Shown: one piece after another, positions 35,930 to 46,985 of the stretch | How the letters are laid out: the number at the start of each line of letters is the position of its first letter | Position numbering within the stretch: position 1 is the first letter of the stretch | NCBI GenBank assembly: GCA_945643635.1 | Contig: CALZFC010000007.1 | Coordinates: 970,501 to 1,034,500, forward strand | Source: Allodiplogaster sudhausi | Lineage: Eukaryota; Nematoda; Chromadorea; Rhabditida; Diplogasteridae | Length of the DNA: 64,000 nucleotides | Reading direction: 5' to 3' | Notes under the pieces: generated by a model | The model's database searches: none | Told to the model about the DNA's origin: nothing | The model's input: the letters and a program-made list of their open reading frames with translations, nothing else | Made by a program: the position numbers and the translations under genes

Positions 35930-36021
35930 CTGAATCAGGGTGGGCGGCAGGAATAGTAGTCTACTGTAAATGGGGTTATTGATAGGGCATCGGGGAACTG
36001 TAAGGAGGAAAATGGCCTTGC
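35930..36021 (-). other. GC-AG intron of the kinase gene
   Basis: The exon ending ...SDVFSF plus G is followed by GCAAGG, not GT. The acceptor is ATTCAG. Joining as G|GC restores FGILCWE, the invariant kinase subdomain IX motif, and there is no GT nearby that does so. The intron is 92 nt. Confidence 0.75.
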
Positions 36022-37500
36022 CGAAGCTGAAGACATCCGACTTGCGTGTGAAGATCATGGTGGTCAGAGTCTCGGGCGATAGCCACCGAATTGGCATCTG
36101 AAATAGAAAGCAGTGCTCTCAAACTATTATTTCTTTTAACTGTGCTAACCTTTCTGTTCGCGACCATTTTGTACTTATCGCCGACTCTCGTGAGGCCGAA
36201 ATCGCTGAGCTTCACCTGAAATGGCAATTTTCGTTCCCTTTTCGCTCCTTTCAACCAAAGAACATTTCAAAATTTATAGAAAACATTTAGAATTGTGAAA
36301 TTCTTTGTACCGTCGATTCATGGTAGAGGATATTCCGAAGGGCGACGTCGCGGTGAATGTGGTTCATCATGTGCACGTAGGCGAGCCCGCGTGCAGCCTG
36401 AATAGGAACGACGCGTCATGGCATGGCTCATTGGTTAATCTACCGCCACAACAACCCAAATGTTCAGGGTTAAATTCCACGACCAACCTGGCGGATCATA
36501 TCCATCTTGTTCTCGAGGGTCACCTTGTTGCGTCGGAGGTAGGTATCGAGGGAGCCGTGATTAGCCTGCAATACTGTTCATAAACTCCTGTCGCACGCTC
36601 TCCACCTAATGGTCCTGTTTCCTCCCTTTGAATTGTTCTAACTGTTTCATACAATTTCCTTCCAATTGTCTGCTACTTTCAATTGTCCCCTTCCCTACCA
36701 TTTCCCCGCTCCCCCTGACCGACCAGCTCCATTGTGATCATAAGGGGCTCTTGCTTGACGGCCACGCCGTACATCTTCACAATGTTCTCGTGCTGGATGA
36801 TGCGCATAATGCGCGCCTGAAACGAATGTACCAAATCAAAAAATTTCAAAAAATTTCTATATTTCAATATTGCAGTATTTAGCAAGGGCCGTTTTTAAAG
36901 TGGCTTTTGACCTCTCGCATAAATTCTCTGATCTGCTCCTTCGTGAGGTTGGCGAGTTTGGCCAGCTTAACCGCGACGAATACCTGAAAAGAAAAATATT
37001 AGTATCAAGTAACTAAAAATTTATAAATAAATTAGAAAGATGATTTCACCTTTTTGCCAGACTTGGTTCGCATCTCGCCCATGTGCACCTGCAAGAAAGT
37101 CCGCATTTATACTTGTTCTTATTTCGTCATCCCTGCAACCACTGTAAGAGCAAGTGTCTAAGACTTCATGATCCTTTCCACTCACTTCTCCAAACGCGCC
37201 TTGGCCCAGCTTTCTCTTCAGCTCAATCGAATCGTGATCGAGCTCCCAATCGGCGTTGCCGATGGGTTTGAGAAGGAAAGTGTCGGCGGGAGGAACCTGA
37301 ACATTCAAGTGCTTGTAGATATTTGATATTTAATATAATCCATATTGTATCGATACAATATCAATATATAAAGCAGGATGCTTAGACTAAAGAAAAACTG
37401 TCTCTCGTAGTACTGTAGATTTGAACTTCTAGTCACATGCTTAGCATCGCATTGTGACGCGTAGAAATCTGTTTTAAATCAAAATTTTATTTAAAGATTT

Positions 37501-38040
37501 GATTCGATCTCCGTCCTGTGGCTGTGTCTTCGTTGTTCTGTGGGCAACACAACACAAATGGCATTAATCGGAAAGTACGTGGGAGGAATGGCAGAAGAAC
37601 AGAAAGAGAAAAAGAAAGATGGAGAGAGTGCGGGAGAACGAGAGAAAGAAAGAGAAGGGGAGGGTGAGAGAGAAAAGAAAAACAGAGAGAAAATAGCTGC
37701 AAGGGCCAAAGTATGATCGTCGGGCCAAAACAGGCTGGAGGGCGGCTGGTCTCTTTTCTCTCTCTCTCTCTTCTCTCTCTGATTCGATCTCCGTCCTGTG
37801 GCTGTGTCTTCGTTGTGCTGTGGGCAGCACAACACAAATGGCATTAATCGGAAAGTGCGTGTGAGGAATGGCAGAAGAACAGAAAGAGAAAAAGAAAGAT
37901 TGAGAGAGTGCGGGAGAACGAGAGAAAGAAAGAGAAGGGGAGGGTGAGAGAGAAAAGAAAAACAGAGAGAAAAAAGCTGCAAGGGCCAAAGTATGATCGT
38001 CGGGCCAAAACAGGCTGGAGGGCGGCTGGTCTCTCTTCTC
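37501..38040. repeat. 280-bp tandem duplication
   Basis: The sequence beginning gattcgatctccgtcctgtg at 37501 repeats at 37781 with only a few substitutions over the whole 250-280 bp, including the gaacagaaagagaaaaagaa purine block. The upstream part of the kinase locus is thus duplicated. ORFs here on the minus strand are low-complexity. Confidence 0.85.
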
Positions 38041-38877
38041 TCTCTCTCGCTCTCTTCTCACACTCACTCTTTTCTTTCTTTCTTCAGATCTCTCTATCTG
38101 TCTCTCTCTCTTTCTGTCTCTCTGCCTGAGCTCTCTTTCTCGCTGTCTCCCTCTCTCTAAGTCCCTATGTTTGCCTCCAAACTTCAATCGTCTTCATCGC
38201 CCTTTTTAGTGTACTTTTACATATCTCTATCGCCTTCTCTCTCTTCGTCTCGCAACCGTTATTTCTTTTTCTCGCTTTCTCTTTCATTCTCTTCCGCTCT
38301 TACCGTAAACCCCCTGAGAGGGCTGTGACAGAAATCACATCCCCTCTGACTACTTCTGCGGTACCATTATGGTGCGCATGCACTGTCGGCATATGTTCTT
38401 TCCATTTTCTCTCGCTCTTCTCTCTGTTTCACTCTGTTATCTCTCTCCCTCTCTCTCTCTCCCTCTCTCTCTCTCTCTTTCTCTCTCACTATTTCTCTCA
38501 CTCTCTTATACTTTTTCCATGTCTATATTGTCTGAAAAAGCCGTTCCTCTGAAAAGCGCACCAGAGCAAAGTTATTATCTCTGGTGGCTTATAAGTGTGT
38601 CGCACGTTCTCACTCCGCTCTCCCTTCATTCAATTCGCTAGCTACGGAACAATTGTGTCATATATGTGCATATGCATGTATTCTGTTCGTGAAAAGTCTA
38701 CTCCAAAGAACCATTACAGTGTACCACTCTTATGTAAAAGAGAGGCGCAGCACCTAACAGCAGAGAGACCAAAAAATGATATGATAGAGTCCAATTAAAA
38801 CCGTTCTAATTAAAACTGTTTCAATTAAAACCAGTAAAATTTAAACCGTTAAAATGAGCACCTTTTTATTTAATTTT
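38041..38877. other. pyrimidine-rich spacer, source of the copied segment
   Basis: CT-rich DNA. 38037-38276 is the counterpart of 35655-35877. A further CT tract lies at 38430-38510. No supported gene. Confidence 0.5.
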
Positions 38878-39520
38878 TTATGCCTCCTTCTTGATCGCTC
38901 CTCTGCCATCGATGTCGGCATCATTTAAATAGTTTTGATAGGGCACCGTCTCCCAATGGCCGCTGCACCGTTCACAGTCCACCTTCCTGTTACGTGTTTT
39001 ATCCAGGCTACAGAAAGGGACATCCTTGAAGAAAACGCCCTCCCAACTGCAGACGAGATATCATTACAACCTATGCGTCAGCCTATCTCACCGATATATA
39101 TATAAAAAACCAGCCATCCTGTCCTGAACACCGTAAGCAACTCCCGTGATTTTTCCAACATAGTCCGTGGCGCTTCCAACACGGACAGACCTCTTAAAAT
39201 AGTAAAAAAGAGGGTTTGCAAGTGCATTCTTATCTATGTATATATGTACATAGCATATGTCATCAATGTATAAGTTTGCATTAGTTCATCTCCTATCATC
39301 TTAAATTTTCCTGTTCCAAATCGTGCTTGCTCAGTCATGCGCTTCCACAGTTCAGCGTACGGTAAATACTTAGTAAATCGTGGACGGAAGAATACTCGAT
39401 GATCATTTACTTGTTCACTGACTACGTACTTCTATCTTTTTACAATGCGGGGCTTGGAATCTTCGCACTGGTCCTTCATGAAGCAGCGAAATTTAAAGGT
39501 TTACAAATAGTGCGAATTTC
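38878..39520 (-). pseudogene. cysteine-rich coding remnant, family unknown
   Basis: The clearest exon is 39046-38878, ending TAA. It reads WEGVFFKDVPFCSLDK, then DCERCSGHWETVPYQNYLND and a charged end. A preceding block at about 39190-39111 can join it in phase (RHGLCWKNHGSCLRCSGQDG, repeating the RCSG motif), but another frame of that block (RVGSATDYVGKITGVAYGVQ) also looks protein-like. Further upstream, 39440-39240 reads VNDHRVFFRPRFTKYLPYAE, then LWKRMTEQARFGTGKFK, after an in-frame TAG at about 39439. No consistent full gene could be assembled. This is probably a decayed gene. Confidence 0.35.
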
Positions 39521-39779
39521 GATCGACAGATGTGTGAGATGAGTTTAGGTTTTTAATAATTAAATTCGGGCAGGATTAAAGCGCTTTAATAGAATTGGCT
39601 AAAAAATTCATGAGCATTCCTCATCGTAACAACTTGTTTGAAGGGAAAAACAATCGTATGGTGGGGACATTATGGACAATCTGGCAGTTATGGCGGATCC
39701 ATCGTGCAGTCCACTTGTGTTTCGGAGCTGGCAGAACAGCGCCAAAGCACAAGTGGACTGTACAATGGATTCTCTCCCT

Positions 39780-39930
39780 TGCTACAGCTCTCCCTCTCTC
39801 TCTCTCTCTTTCGCTCTCTCTCTCTCATTCTCTCTCTCTCTCTCTCTTTCGCTCTCAGTGCCTGGCCTTCTCTCTTTCCCCTTTCGCTCTTGCTCTCTTT
39901 CTCTCTATTCCTCTCTCTTGCTCTTCATTT
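39780..39930 (+). repeat. CT-rich microsatellite
   Basis: Pyrimidine tract of interrupted (CT)n upstream of the membrane-protein gene. ORFs in three frames here are low-complexity. Confidence 0.8.
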
Positions 39931-40293
39931 CTGTCTGCCTATGTAGATACATATATATACATATATCTAATTTTCCTTCTAACATTAATCCGTAACTCCT
40001 CCTCTCGAGGATGATCCTGCTGCATTATGCAATTCAATGGCTCCCACTGTTCTGTCAATTTGCTTCGTTGTTTCATGCTCTTGAACATCAAAAGTTCTGG
40101 TTTCGGCAATCTTCATGTCCAAAAGAGCATATCCTATCGTTCTGCATTTTAGAAAAAAAAAAGTAGTTTTCGAGACTGTTCGTCCTTCCCCCGTTTCTCT
40201 ATCTCTATCTTTCACTTTTTTCTCTAAATATACGCCTTCTCAATCACTCTCACCTCCTGTTTCTGTTTCTTGAGTGAAAGAGTGCGTTCTTGG

Positions 40294-43200
40294 ATGCGTC
40301 GGCTGGACTCCTTTCTGCTGTCCTCTTCCTCTCCCCTCTCTGCTAGCAACTCCGACACCTCGAGCAGTCTCAACTCGCCCTCTTCTTCATCTTCCTCTTC
40401 ATCTTCTTCTGCTGTCCACCCTCGTCGCCAGACTGAGGAATGCACGAAAGAGTTTGAACACTTTGATATCTAATCTATCCTTTGCTCTATACAAACACAC
40501 TACTTATAAAGTTCTGGATACATAGATCCTGAACTTACATTTATTTGAAACTGTTTGTTATTTCTCTTTCCCCCGCTTTATGCTGAGAAGACATTCGCAG
40601 CAGATTTTCTTGAATTCGTGTGTTCTCCTATCATAAGATAAATATCGTTAAAAACGCCCTTCTAGTGCAATACCAGAAGTACGCAAGCGTCCCTCCGACT
40701 CCTCCGTTCTCCACCTCCATCTCCGTTGCCGAGATGTCGCGTGTCTGTACGTGTTGACGTCCTTTGCGTGTGCCTCTCTTGCCCTCTTCACCGCTCTTCA
40801 TGACGAAGTCGTGGTGACGGATTGGACGGACATCGCAATGAAGTACAACAAACAGAGGGACAAGGCAAGTTTCATTCTCTCAGCTTGAGAAATTAAAAAT
40901 TGTAGTAAATCTAAATATAAATGTATATAAAACATAAATATGTACATATACATACATATGTTCTACGCATTGGCGGAATATAGAGAACATCAATTTTCCA
41001 TTTTAATTTAATAACAACCATTGAAAGTTTGACCGACATTCTACTACAATTATTGCGAACACTTATTGTGACAGGCGCTCTAAATCGAAGGAAAGATTAT
41101 GGTGGTCAAATTGGTAAGGAGTGTACATAGGGAGAGCGAAAGAGAGTGATAGAGAAAGAGAGAGGCAGAGAGAGGGGCCTTGGTAGTTAGAAAGGTCATG
41201 ACAGGTCATTGGCCAATCTTCAGTGTTTGAAAACCGCTTTTATACATATATTCTTGTTTTCATTAGTTTGCCTTTACATATGCTTTCTCTCTCTTTCTCT
41301 CTCTCTTCTCTTTCTTCTTCTCATTGTCATTCCCTCTTCTCTCTGTATCTCTCGCTACAATAAACTCTCTCTTCCTCCACGAAAAGGAGTAGGCGGCGTG
41401 GGAGAAGAGATGAAGTCGTGTGTGGAGGCAGGCTTATGGTTATTCGCCACTCACTCTCCTCACAGCGCTCTACTGCTTGCTAACTTGCCTTTCGCTGACC
41501 CCTTGCGAATCACAGATTACACAAGTTGGCAGCAGTGAATGGAATGAAGGAAAGTTTAGAGAAAAAAAGCCTTTCAACCTTACACTGAAATTAGAGTTCA
41601 TTAGCATTAGGCGCAATGCATAAAGCATTGCCATAGAAAAAAAAGACGGCTTGTTTGTCTGATACTGAACGACATAAAGAACTGAAGACGCTGTGAACAA
41701 GTTGTTTTGAATACCCTAGAGGGACTCCTGATGCATAAAGAAATTCATGATTATCAGATATAAAAAATCTTTAAAAAAAATATCTTTTCAATAAAAAAAA
41801 AAGCTATTTTTTAAGGAAACATATATTCTCATGCTCAGTCGGTTTCCTTTTCTCACCATCTTCCTCTGGTAATGCGCACTGTGGTGGAAGCGGCATTTGA
41901 CGAAGAGCATCCGATCCATTACTTAGTCACCAACCGAAGCAGATACGCTCTCGACATACGCTTCGGAGTCAACGCTGGCATTCATACCAGCTGCGAGGTA
42001 GCGAGAGAGAGAGAGAGCGAGAGAGTGAAAAATAGAGGGAAAGAGAAAGAGAGAGAGAGAGCACGAGAGAGAGAGAGGACGAGAGAGAGGTAGAGTTAGA
42101 GAGGGAGCGAGTGAAGGAGAAAGAGAGTGAGAGAGGGGAGAGTGAGAACGAATAACGATTAACGAATGACGATAGAGGAATAAACATGAATCATCGCCAA
42201 AAAAATTGAACTACATGATTCTTTCATAGATAGTTCTGCCCGACGCGAATACTTTGCCTTCCTTGCTAAGTTTGCTCAGTTTCTACGCCATTTCACAGGT
42301 GATTTTCTAAATCAAATAGCTTTATCTTTCTTCTTGCACTTGTTGTAATAGCTTTTTTGCAAAAAAAAATATTAATATTCTATGATACTAAGGACTCCTC
42401 TTATTCATTGTCAGTGCCTGATCCGTTTCCACTTCCTGATCGCACTCTCAATCCGGCCAGTGCTCACGGCACTCGTCTGCCGCATCGCGTCTCCCACATC
42501 AAAGCGAACGTCATCGAAGGTGGTAGTGTATTGGCAGTGTACTAGAGACTGCACCCCACCTGTCATGGTTCGATGCCTTCCATAACAAGTATGCCTTGCA
42601 GCCCTCTTCGCTCGTCTCCGTCATCGCGGATGCCGTGCTGGTGGTGACCCCCGTCGTCCATGCTGCGCAGCTGCTGGCTGGCACCGCCGTCACTCTCTTC
42701 CACTACGACTTTGATTGTAGGCGTCATTTATTATTGACTAATAATTTCTTTTTATCTTTAATTATAGTACCCTTTTTCAACGAAAATAGCAGTGCTTGAG
42801 CCACTTGGTGCGGTAGCTATTTATACTTCTATTTACTTATTACTTTACTACTTATTATTCCATCCTAATTTTCCTTTTCATGTATCTCTGTTCTCTCTAT
42901 CTCCCTCTCCTTCTCGCTCTTTCTCTCTCTCTCTCTTTCTCTTTTATGTCTCACTCTCTTTTACAGCTCGCTGGCTGGTCTGGGCCTCATTGCACGCCTT
43001 TGCTGTGTTGACAGTTGCCCACATGGCGCTGTACACGTCAGCTGCAGCAACTGCCACAAGAGAAGCCGGCCTTGTTAATGTTTGATATTTTTTATTGTTG
43101 AATTTACTTTATTCATTTGTATTTTAATTTTTTTTAGTTGGTTAACATGCACCCCCAGTTAGTTAACTTGTTACTGTAGGAGACGTCTGCATATCTCCTT

Positions 43201-43650
43201 CTCCTGATTCGCCTGGCCTGCACGGGCACCTTCGCGATTGCCTCGCTGACAGTGCTGCCGATCCATCCAGTCACGCGATACGCGCCTTCTCTCCTGCGAC
43301 CGTGCCATGCGAATGGTACTCTCTGGTCTGCAATCACTCGGATCATACTCCTGTCAATTCCAGTAGCGACGTCGGTGGCGCTGGCGGAGTACGCGGCGGC
43401 CGCTTCTCTCGGCGTCTTCTCCCTTCTGGAGTGGGCGGAGCCTCGCCGTCTCGAGATGACTTGCTGGCCGCGGGTGGCATCCGAGCTGGGCGGGGCGTAC
43501 TGGGCGGGGTGCCAGTCAGGCCAGGAGGCCATCGCGGCAGAGACGGCGTCTGCCACTTCAGATGCATGGACACTCACTCTCACAATGAAGGCAGCGCAGA
43601 TCGGGAATGACCAGAATAACAACGAGAAAAAGATCGATTTGAGACTCTAG
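40294..43650 (+). CDS. unidentified multi-pass membrane protein
   Basis: Exons 40294-40451, 40666-40864, 41839-41997, 42230-42298, 42415-42519 (or to 42474), 42548-42716, 42967-43079 and 43180-43650 close in phase (465 or 480 aa). The N-terminus is Ser-rich (MRRLDSFLLSSSSPLSASNS; a run of about ten serines), then VRKRPSD and a first helix CLYVLTSFACASLALFTAL. A loop with WTDIAMKYN, FDEEHPIHYLVTNRSRYALD and FGVNAGIHTSCEIVLPD follows. At least five more helices come next: FHFLIALSIRPVLTALV, SVIADAVLVVTPVVHAAQLL, WLVWASLHAFAVLTVAHMA, YLLLLIRLACTGTFAIASLT and AITRIILLSIPVATSVALAE. The C-terminus is charged. The first helix exon uses a GC donor (AAG|GCAAGT). The exon 5/6 junction is uncertain: the best GTGGTA donor would leave an intron of only 28 nt. 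I do not recognise the family. Confidence 0.62.
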
Positions 43651-44640
43651 AACATTCAAAATGTTTTCGAACGACCAGCTTTATTATTTCAGCTTTTTAT
43701 TTTTATTCAATTTTTACGCTAATATTTTCCTGCCATCTTTGTTTAGAACGTGTGCCCAATTTTAAATGAATGCTATGCATTGGTATACATACTACATACA
43801 TATGTATATACATACAAACATCTAAATGTGTATGCACATAATTGCAACTAGAAATAAGCACAAGAATATGTAGTTGGTTCATGAAGGCAGCATAAAATGA
43901 ATCATGGCAAGGAAAATTACGCGTTTTATTGAAAATTCTGTACATTGTCGACTTTCAACAGGGTTCAAAAATGATGCCAGCTTTATATTTTGCGAGCTTT
44001 TGCCGACATATCAGATAATGTTTTGCGTTTTTCATAGAACATTTCCATGGTGTTGCTTTTGCTTTATAAAGTTTTGATAAAGTGATATCAAATTAGAATG
44101 TTCTTTGTCTATCCATTATAATTCCATCTATTATACATTCCAGTGCTAAGTCTCCAGCTCCAATTCTCATAAATACAAACGCACAATGAAAACTTGAAAG
44201 GGCAAAATGGAGAAAGCGTCTATGAGTAGAGACCGCAGATGATTTTTTCAAATAGCAATGAAATGTAAACGAATGATGTTTCTGGGGATTTTCAGTGACG
44301 AGAAAACCATATCTATAATCAGAAACCCAAACAAAATTGAAATTAAGTCATTAAAAGGCGTTTTTAATATGCATATTCCTGGGGAGTATGGGACGCCCAC
44401 AGTATGCCTGCCGATGCATGTCATTGTGTCATCTGAAGTTCGGCCGGTCAGATTATCGCTACAGACGATGCCCAACTAATTTCTTTACACTTTCTTTTTA
44501 TTTATTTTTAGCACAACAATTTTATCTTTATTTTTGAATCTAATATCTTTAAATCTCGCTCGACTCCTTTGTTCGGTGGCCCATGATTCTGCGAAAAAAG
44601 TAATTGTTTGGGCCGACGAGTCTCACATCAGCTGCCGGCA
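43651..44640. other. intergenic, no gene seen
   Basis: AT-rich spacer with short tandem catacata-type repeats at about 43785-43830. No supported exon. Confidence 0.5.
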
Positions 44641-44649
44641 ATGTTTCGA

Positions 44650-45112
44650 TGATATCTAACACCCCGATATTCAAAGTAACTTCAAATTTTGTATACGTAC
44701 TTAGAAAGGTCATGGCTTCAAAAAGAACGTTGAAATTTGCCCGCCACGGCAGTATAAATATGTTTTTAGCCCAAAATAATGAATTTGCATGACATACCAA
44801 ACAATACATTTTTGACTATATCTAACACCCCGATATTCAAAGTAACTTCAAATTTTGTACACATACTTAGAAAGGTAATGGCTTCAAAAAGAACGTTGAA
44901 ATTTGCCCGCCACGGCAGTATAAATATGTTTTTAGCCCAAAATAATGAATTCGGATGACATACCAAACAATCATTTTTTAATATATCTAACACCCCGATA
45001 ATCAAAGTAACTTCAAATTTTGTATACATACTTAGAAAGGTCATGGCTTCAAAAAGAACGTTGAAATTTGCCCGCCACGACAGTATAAAATATGTTTTTT
45101 ACTCAATATAAG
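44650..45112. repeat. 165-bp tandem repeat, nearly three copies
   Basis: The phrase tatctaacaccccgatattc starts at 44653, 44819 and 44984 (with one base changed in the third), giving periods of 166 and 165 bp. Each unit also holds aaaaagaacgttgaaatttg and cgccacggcagtataaatat. Identity between units is high. It looks like a short satellite array or an internal minisatellite of an element. Confidence 0.9.
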
Positions 45113-46004
45113 CGGCGAAAAAAATTCAGTCAAATTATTGCATGTTGCTATTGACCACGAGAATGGACACTAAATAGGATAAAATAGCGAGCATTCTTCT
45201 TAGTGACTTAAATGCTATTAATTAAGACTAAAAAAATGCCGCAGAAGCGATGGAGACGCGGCGGACATCACTAAACTTAAAAATATCGTTCCCCCGTTTT
45301 TTAAGGTGCATTCACGGTGCCCGTATTTTAGAAATTAAGGTACGGTAGCAGCCGGCCCAAAGTTCATTGTGTCAAATGTTGGTTACTGCGGTCTCTATCT
45401 ATGAGAATCTTTTAGACGCTCTATGTAGGTATGTATCCACTGTACTCCAGACACATTCAAGAAGAACTGGCCACAGAGAACAAACACATTGTTCTCTCTT
45501 TCTTTTTCGTTCTCTCTCTCTCTCTCTGACTCACTTTCTCTCTCTCTCTCTCACTCTCTCTCGCTCTCTGACTCACTTTCACGCGCTCGCGTTGTCTCTT
45601 TTTGTCTCCTTTATATCCATTCTTGTCCCACTCCAGCGTCTCCCCTGCCTCTTGTCTTCAAATCAAGCATTTCTTTCAACCAAATGACATCCTCAAGGTT
45701 TCAGATGATTCAATTACCGGTTCTTCCTTAGCCTGCCTGTGATCTCTGTCTGGGAAAGGAAATCAAGTGAGTGAAATTAGAAAGTGCTTTACAAAAGCCT
45801 TAAAGGTATGCAAAATATGACATGAAAATCTGTCGTATAAAACACGGTGAAATTTAACTGAAATACCCGTTACATAAATACGCATAAACGATTATGTTGA
45901 TCGAATATCAGCTAAAACCTATAATTCCTTATTCTGAATTTTCTAAGTAATTGATCTATAAATATTTAAATATCCTTTAAAAAAAGATCAAGCTTATTTC
46001 TCTG
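45113..46004. other. intergenic with a CT tract
   Basis: Contains a CT-rich tract at 45505-45600. No exon is supported. Confidence 0.5.
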
Positions 46005-46937
46005 CTACAATTCGAGATCCTTAGAAATCGTTACGAGAAGAACTCCAACAAAAGTCAGCCCGTACGCAGCGGCCAAGAAAAGAAGATTTCGCTTTCCCTC
46101 AACAATCATTTTGTATTAAAAAAACATTTATTGTGTACAATTCTACCGGCAGCTGTTATGATTTAAATTCATACTCTTTAATATGAAGTAGTTATAACTC
46201 TCTCACCGTAATCTCCTTGAAGTACAGTACACTCCAGGCAGTCGTGACGAGACCGGGAAGCATCGTCACTACGGGATAGGCGATGGCCTGTGAGAGCTGC
46301 TCGAGTGCCACGAAGAAAGAAGCCATGCCGGCCTAGGCAAAGCAAGAAAGAAATGGATAAAAAACGACAGCTCTTTGTCAGTTCAGAAAAGAAACATTTT
46401 CTAAACAACATTGAAAACTTTTCCATCTTTGTGCAATAAGTTAGGATATCTACACATAAATCGACATAACACTCACCGCAAAGAGCATTCCGCTGCACAA
46501 AGCAGGCGCAAGCACAGTTCCATCTACGAATGGATGACCACGCATTCTGAGAGCAGAAGAGGGGAGAAGAGATAATAAAAGAAAGAGAGCGAAGAGAGAG
46601 AGAGAAGGAGAGAAGGAGGAGAGAGTGAGAGAAGAATTCAAATAAATAAGCAACACAAATGTAACAGAGGGTAGAGCCATCTAGAAGTATCATAAACTTT
46701 GAATGAATCATAAAAAAAATTTATTTTGCGAAAAACCTCATAGCGTATACGAGGAAAACGATGACAGATGTCCCGATTACTCCGCAGAAAAAGGAGAATA
46801 AATAGGGAAGACCGGCCAGGGGAGCATTGCCGAAAGCGGATGAGTGTTGCTGAAAACGAGTGAGGCACAGCGATATGCAGTGAGAGAGAGATGGCAAGAT
46901 AAATGGAGGCAGAGAAGCTGACAGGGTTCAGAGAGAG

Positions 46938-46985
<48 letters not shown>

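Larger units (their letters stand above)
33806..37296 (-). pseudogene. Fer/Fps-like non-receptor tyrosine kinase, SH2 missing, kinase domain interrupted
   Basis: Exons: 37186-37296, 37050-37088, 36912-36983, 36724-36816, 36488-36565, 36311-36397, 36150-36215, 36022-36097, 35929 to ~35878, then ~34819-34766, 34616-34687, 34372-34563, 34063-34152 and 33806-33928. Kinase motifs in order: GQGAFGEVHMG loop, VFVAVKL lysine, HRDVALRN catalytic loop, DFG, KMPIRWLSPETL, SDVFSFG|ILCWELLHNGAQPYPN, VRDGYRMV, RMWAGSP. This matches the nematode SH2-Fer-like kinase group, whose members often act in the germ line. A basic Lys/Pro/Thr-rich tail follows. The exon coding YPNISVGEVATK is split by about 1.09 kb of foreign sequence, and no SH2 exon is found within 3 kb upstream. 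Hence it is probably non-functional or mis-assembled. Confidence 0.75.

Noticed and set aside
37491..38187. Long minus-strand ORFs rich in Ser, Leu, Phe and Arg
   Set aside because: They are readings of duplicated CT/GA tracts, open in several frames at once, with no splice or motif support.
40224..40445. Minus-strand acidic coiled-coil ORF (TAEEDEEEDEEEGEL) that resembled a CCDC22-like exon
   Set aside because: The plus strand of the same DNA forms the phase-consistent first exon of the multi-pass membrane protein, and the next minus-strand block needs a frameshift.
44549..45044. Minus-strand ORFs with repeated text such as FNVLFEA
   Set aside because: They only reflect the 165-bp tandem repeat; one period is 166 bp, so the frame is not kept across all copies.
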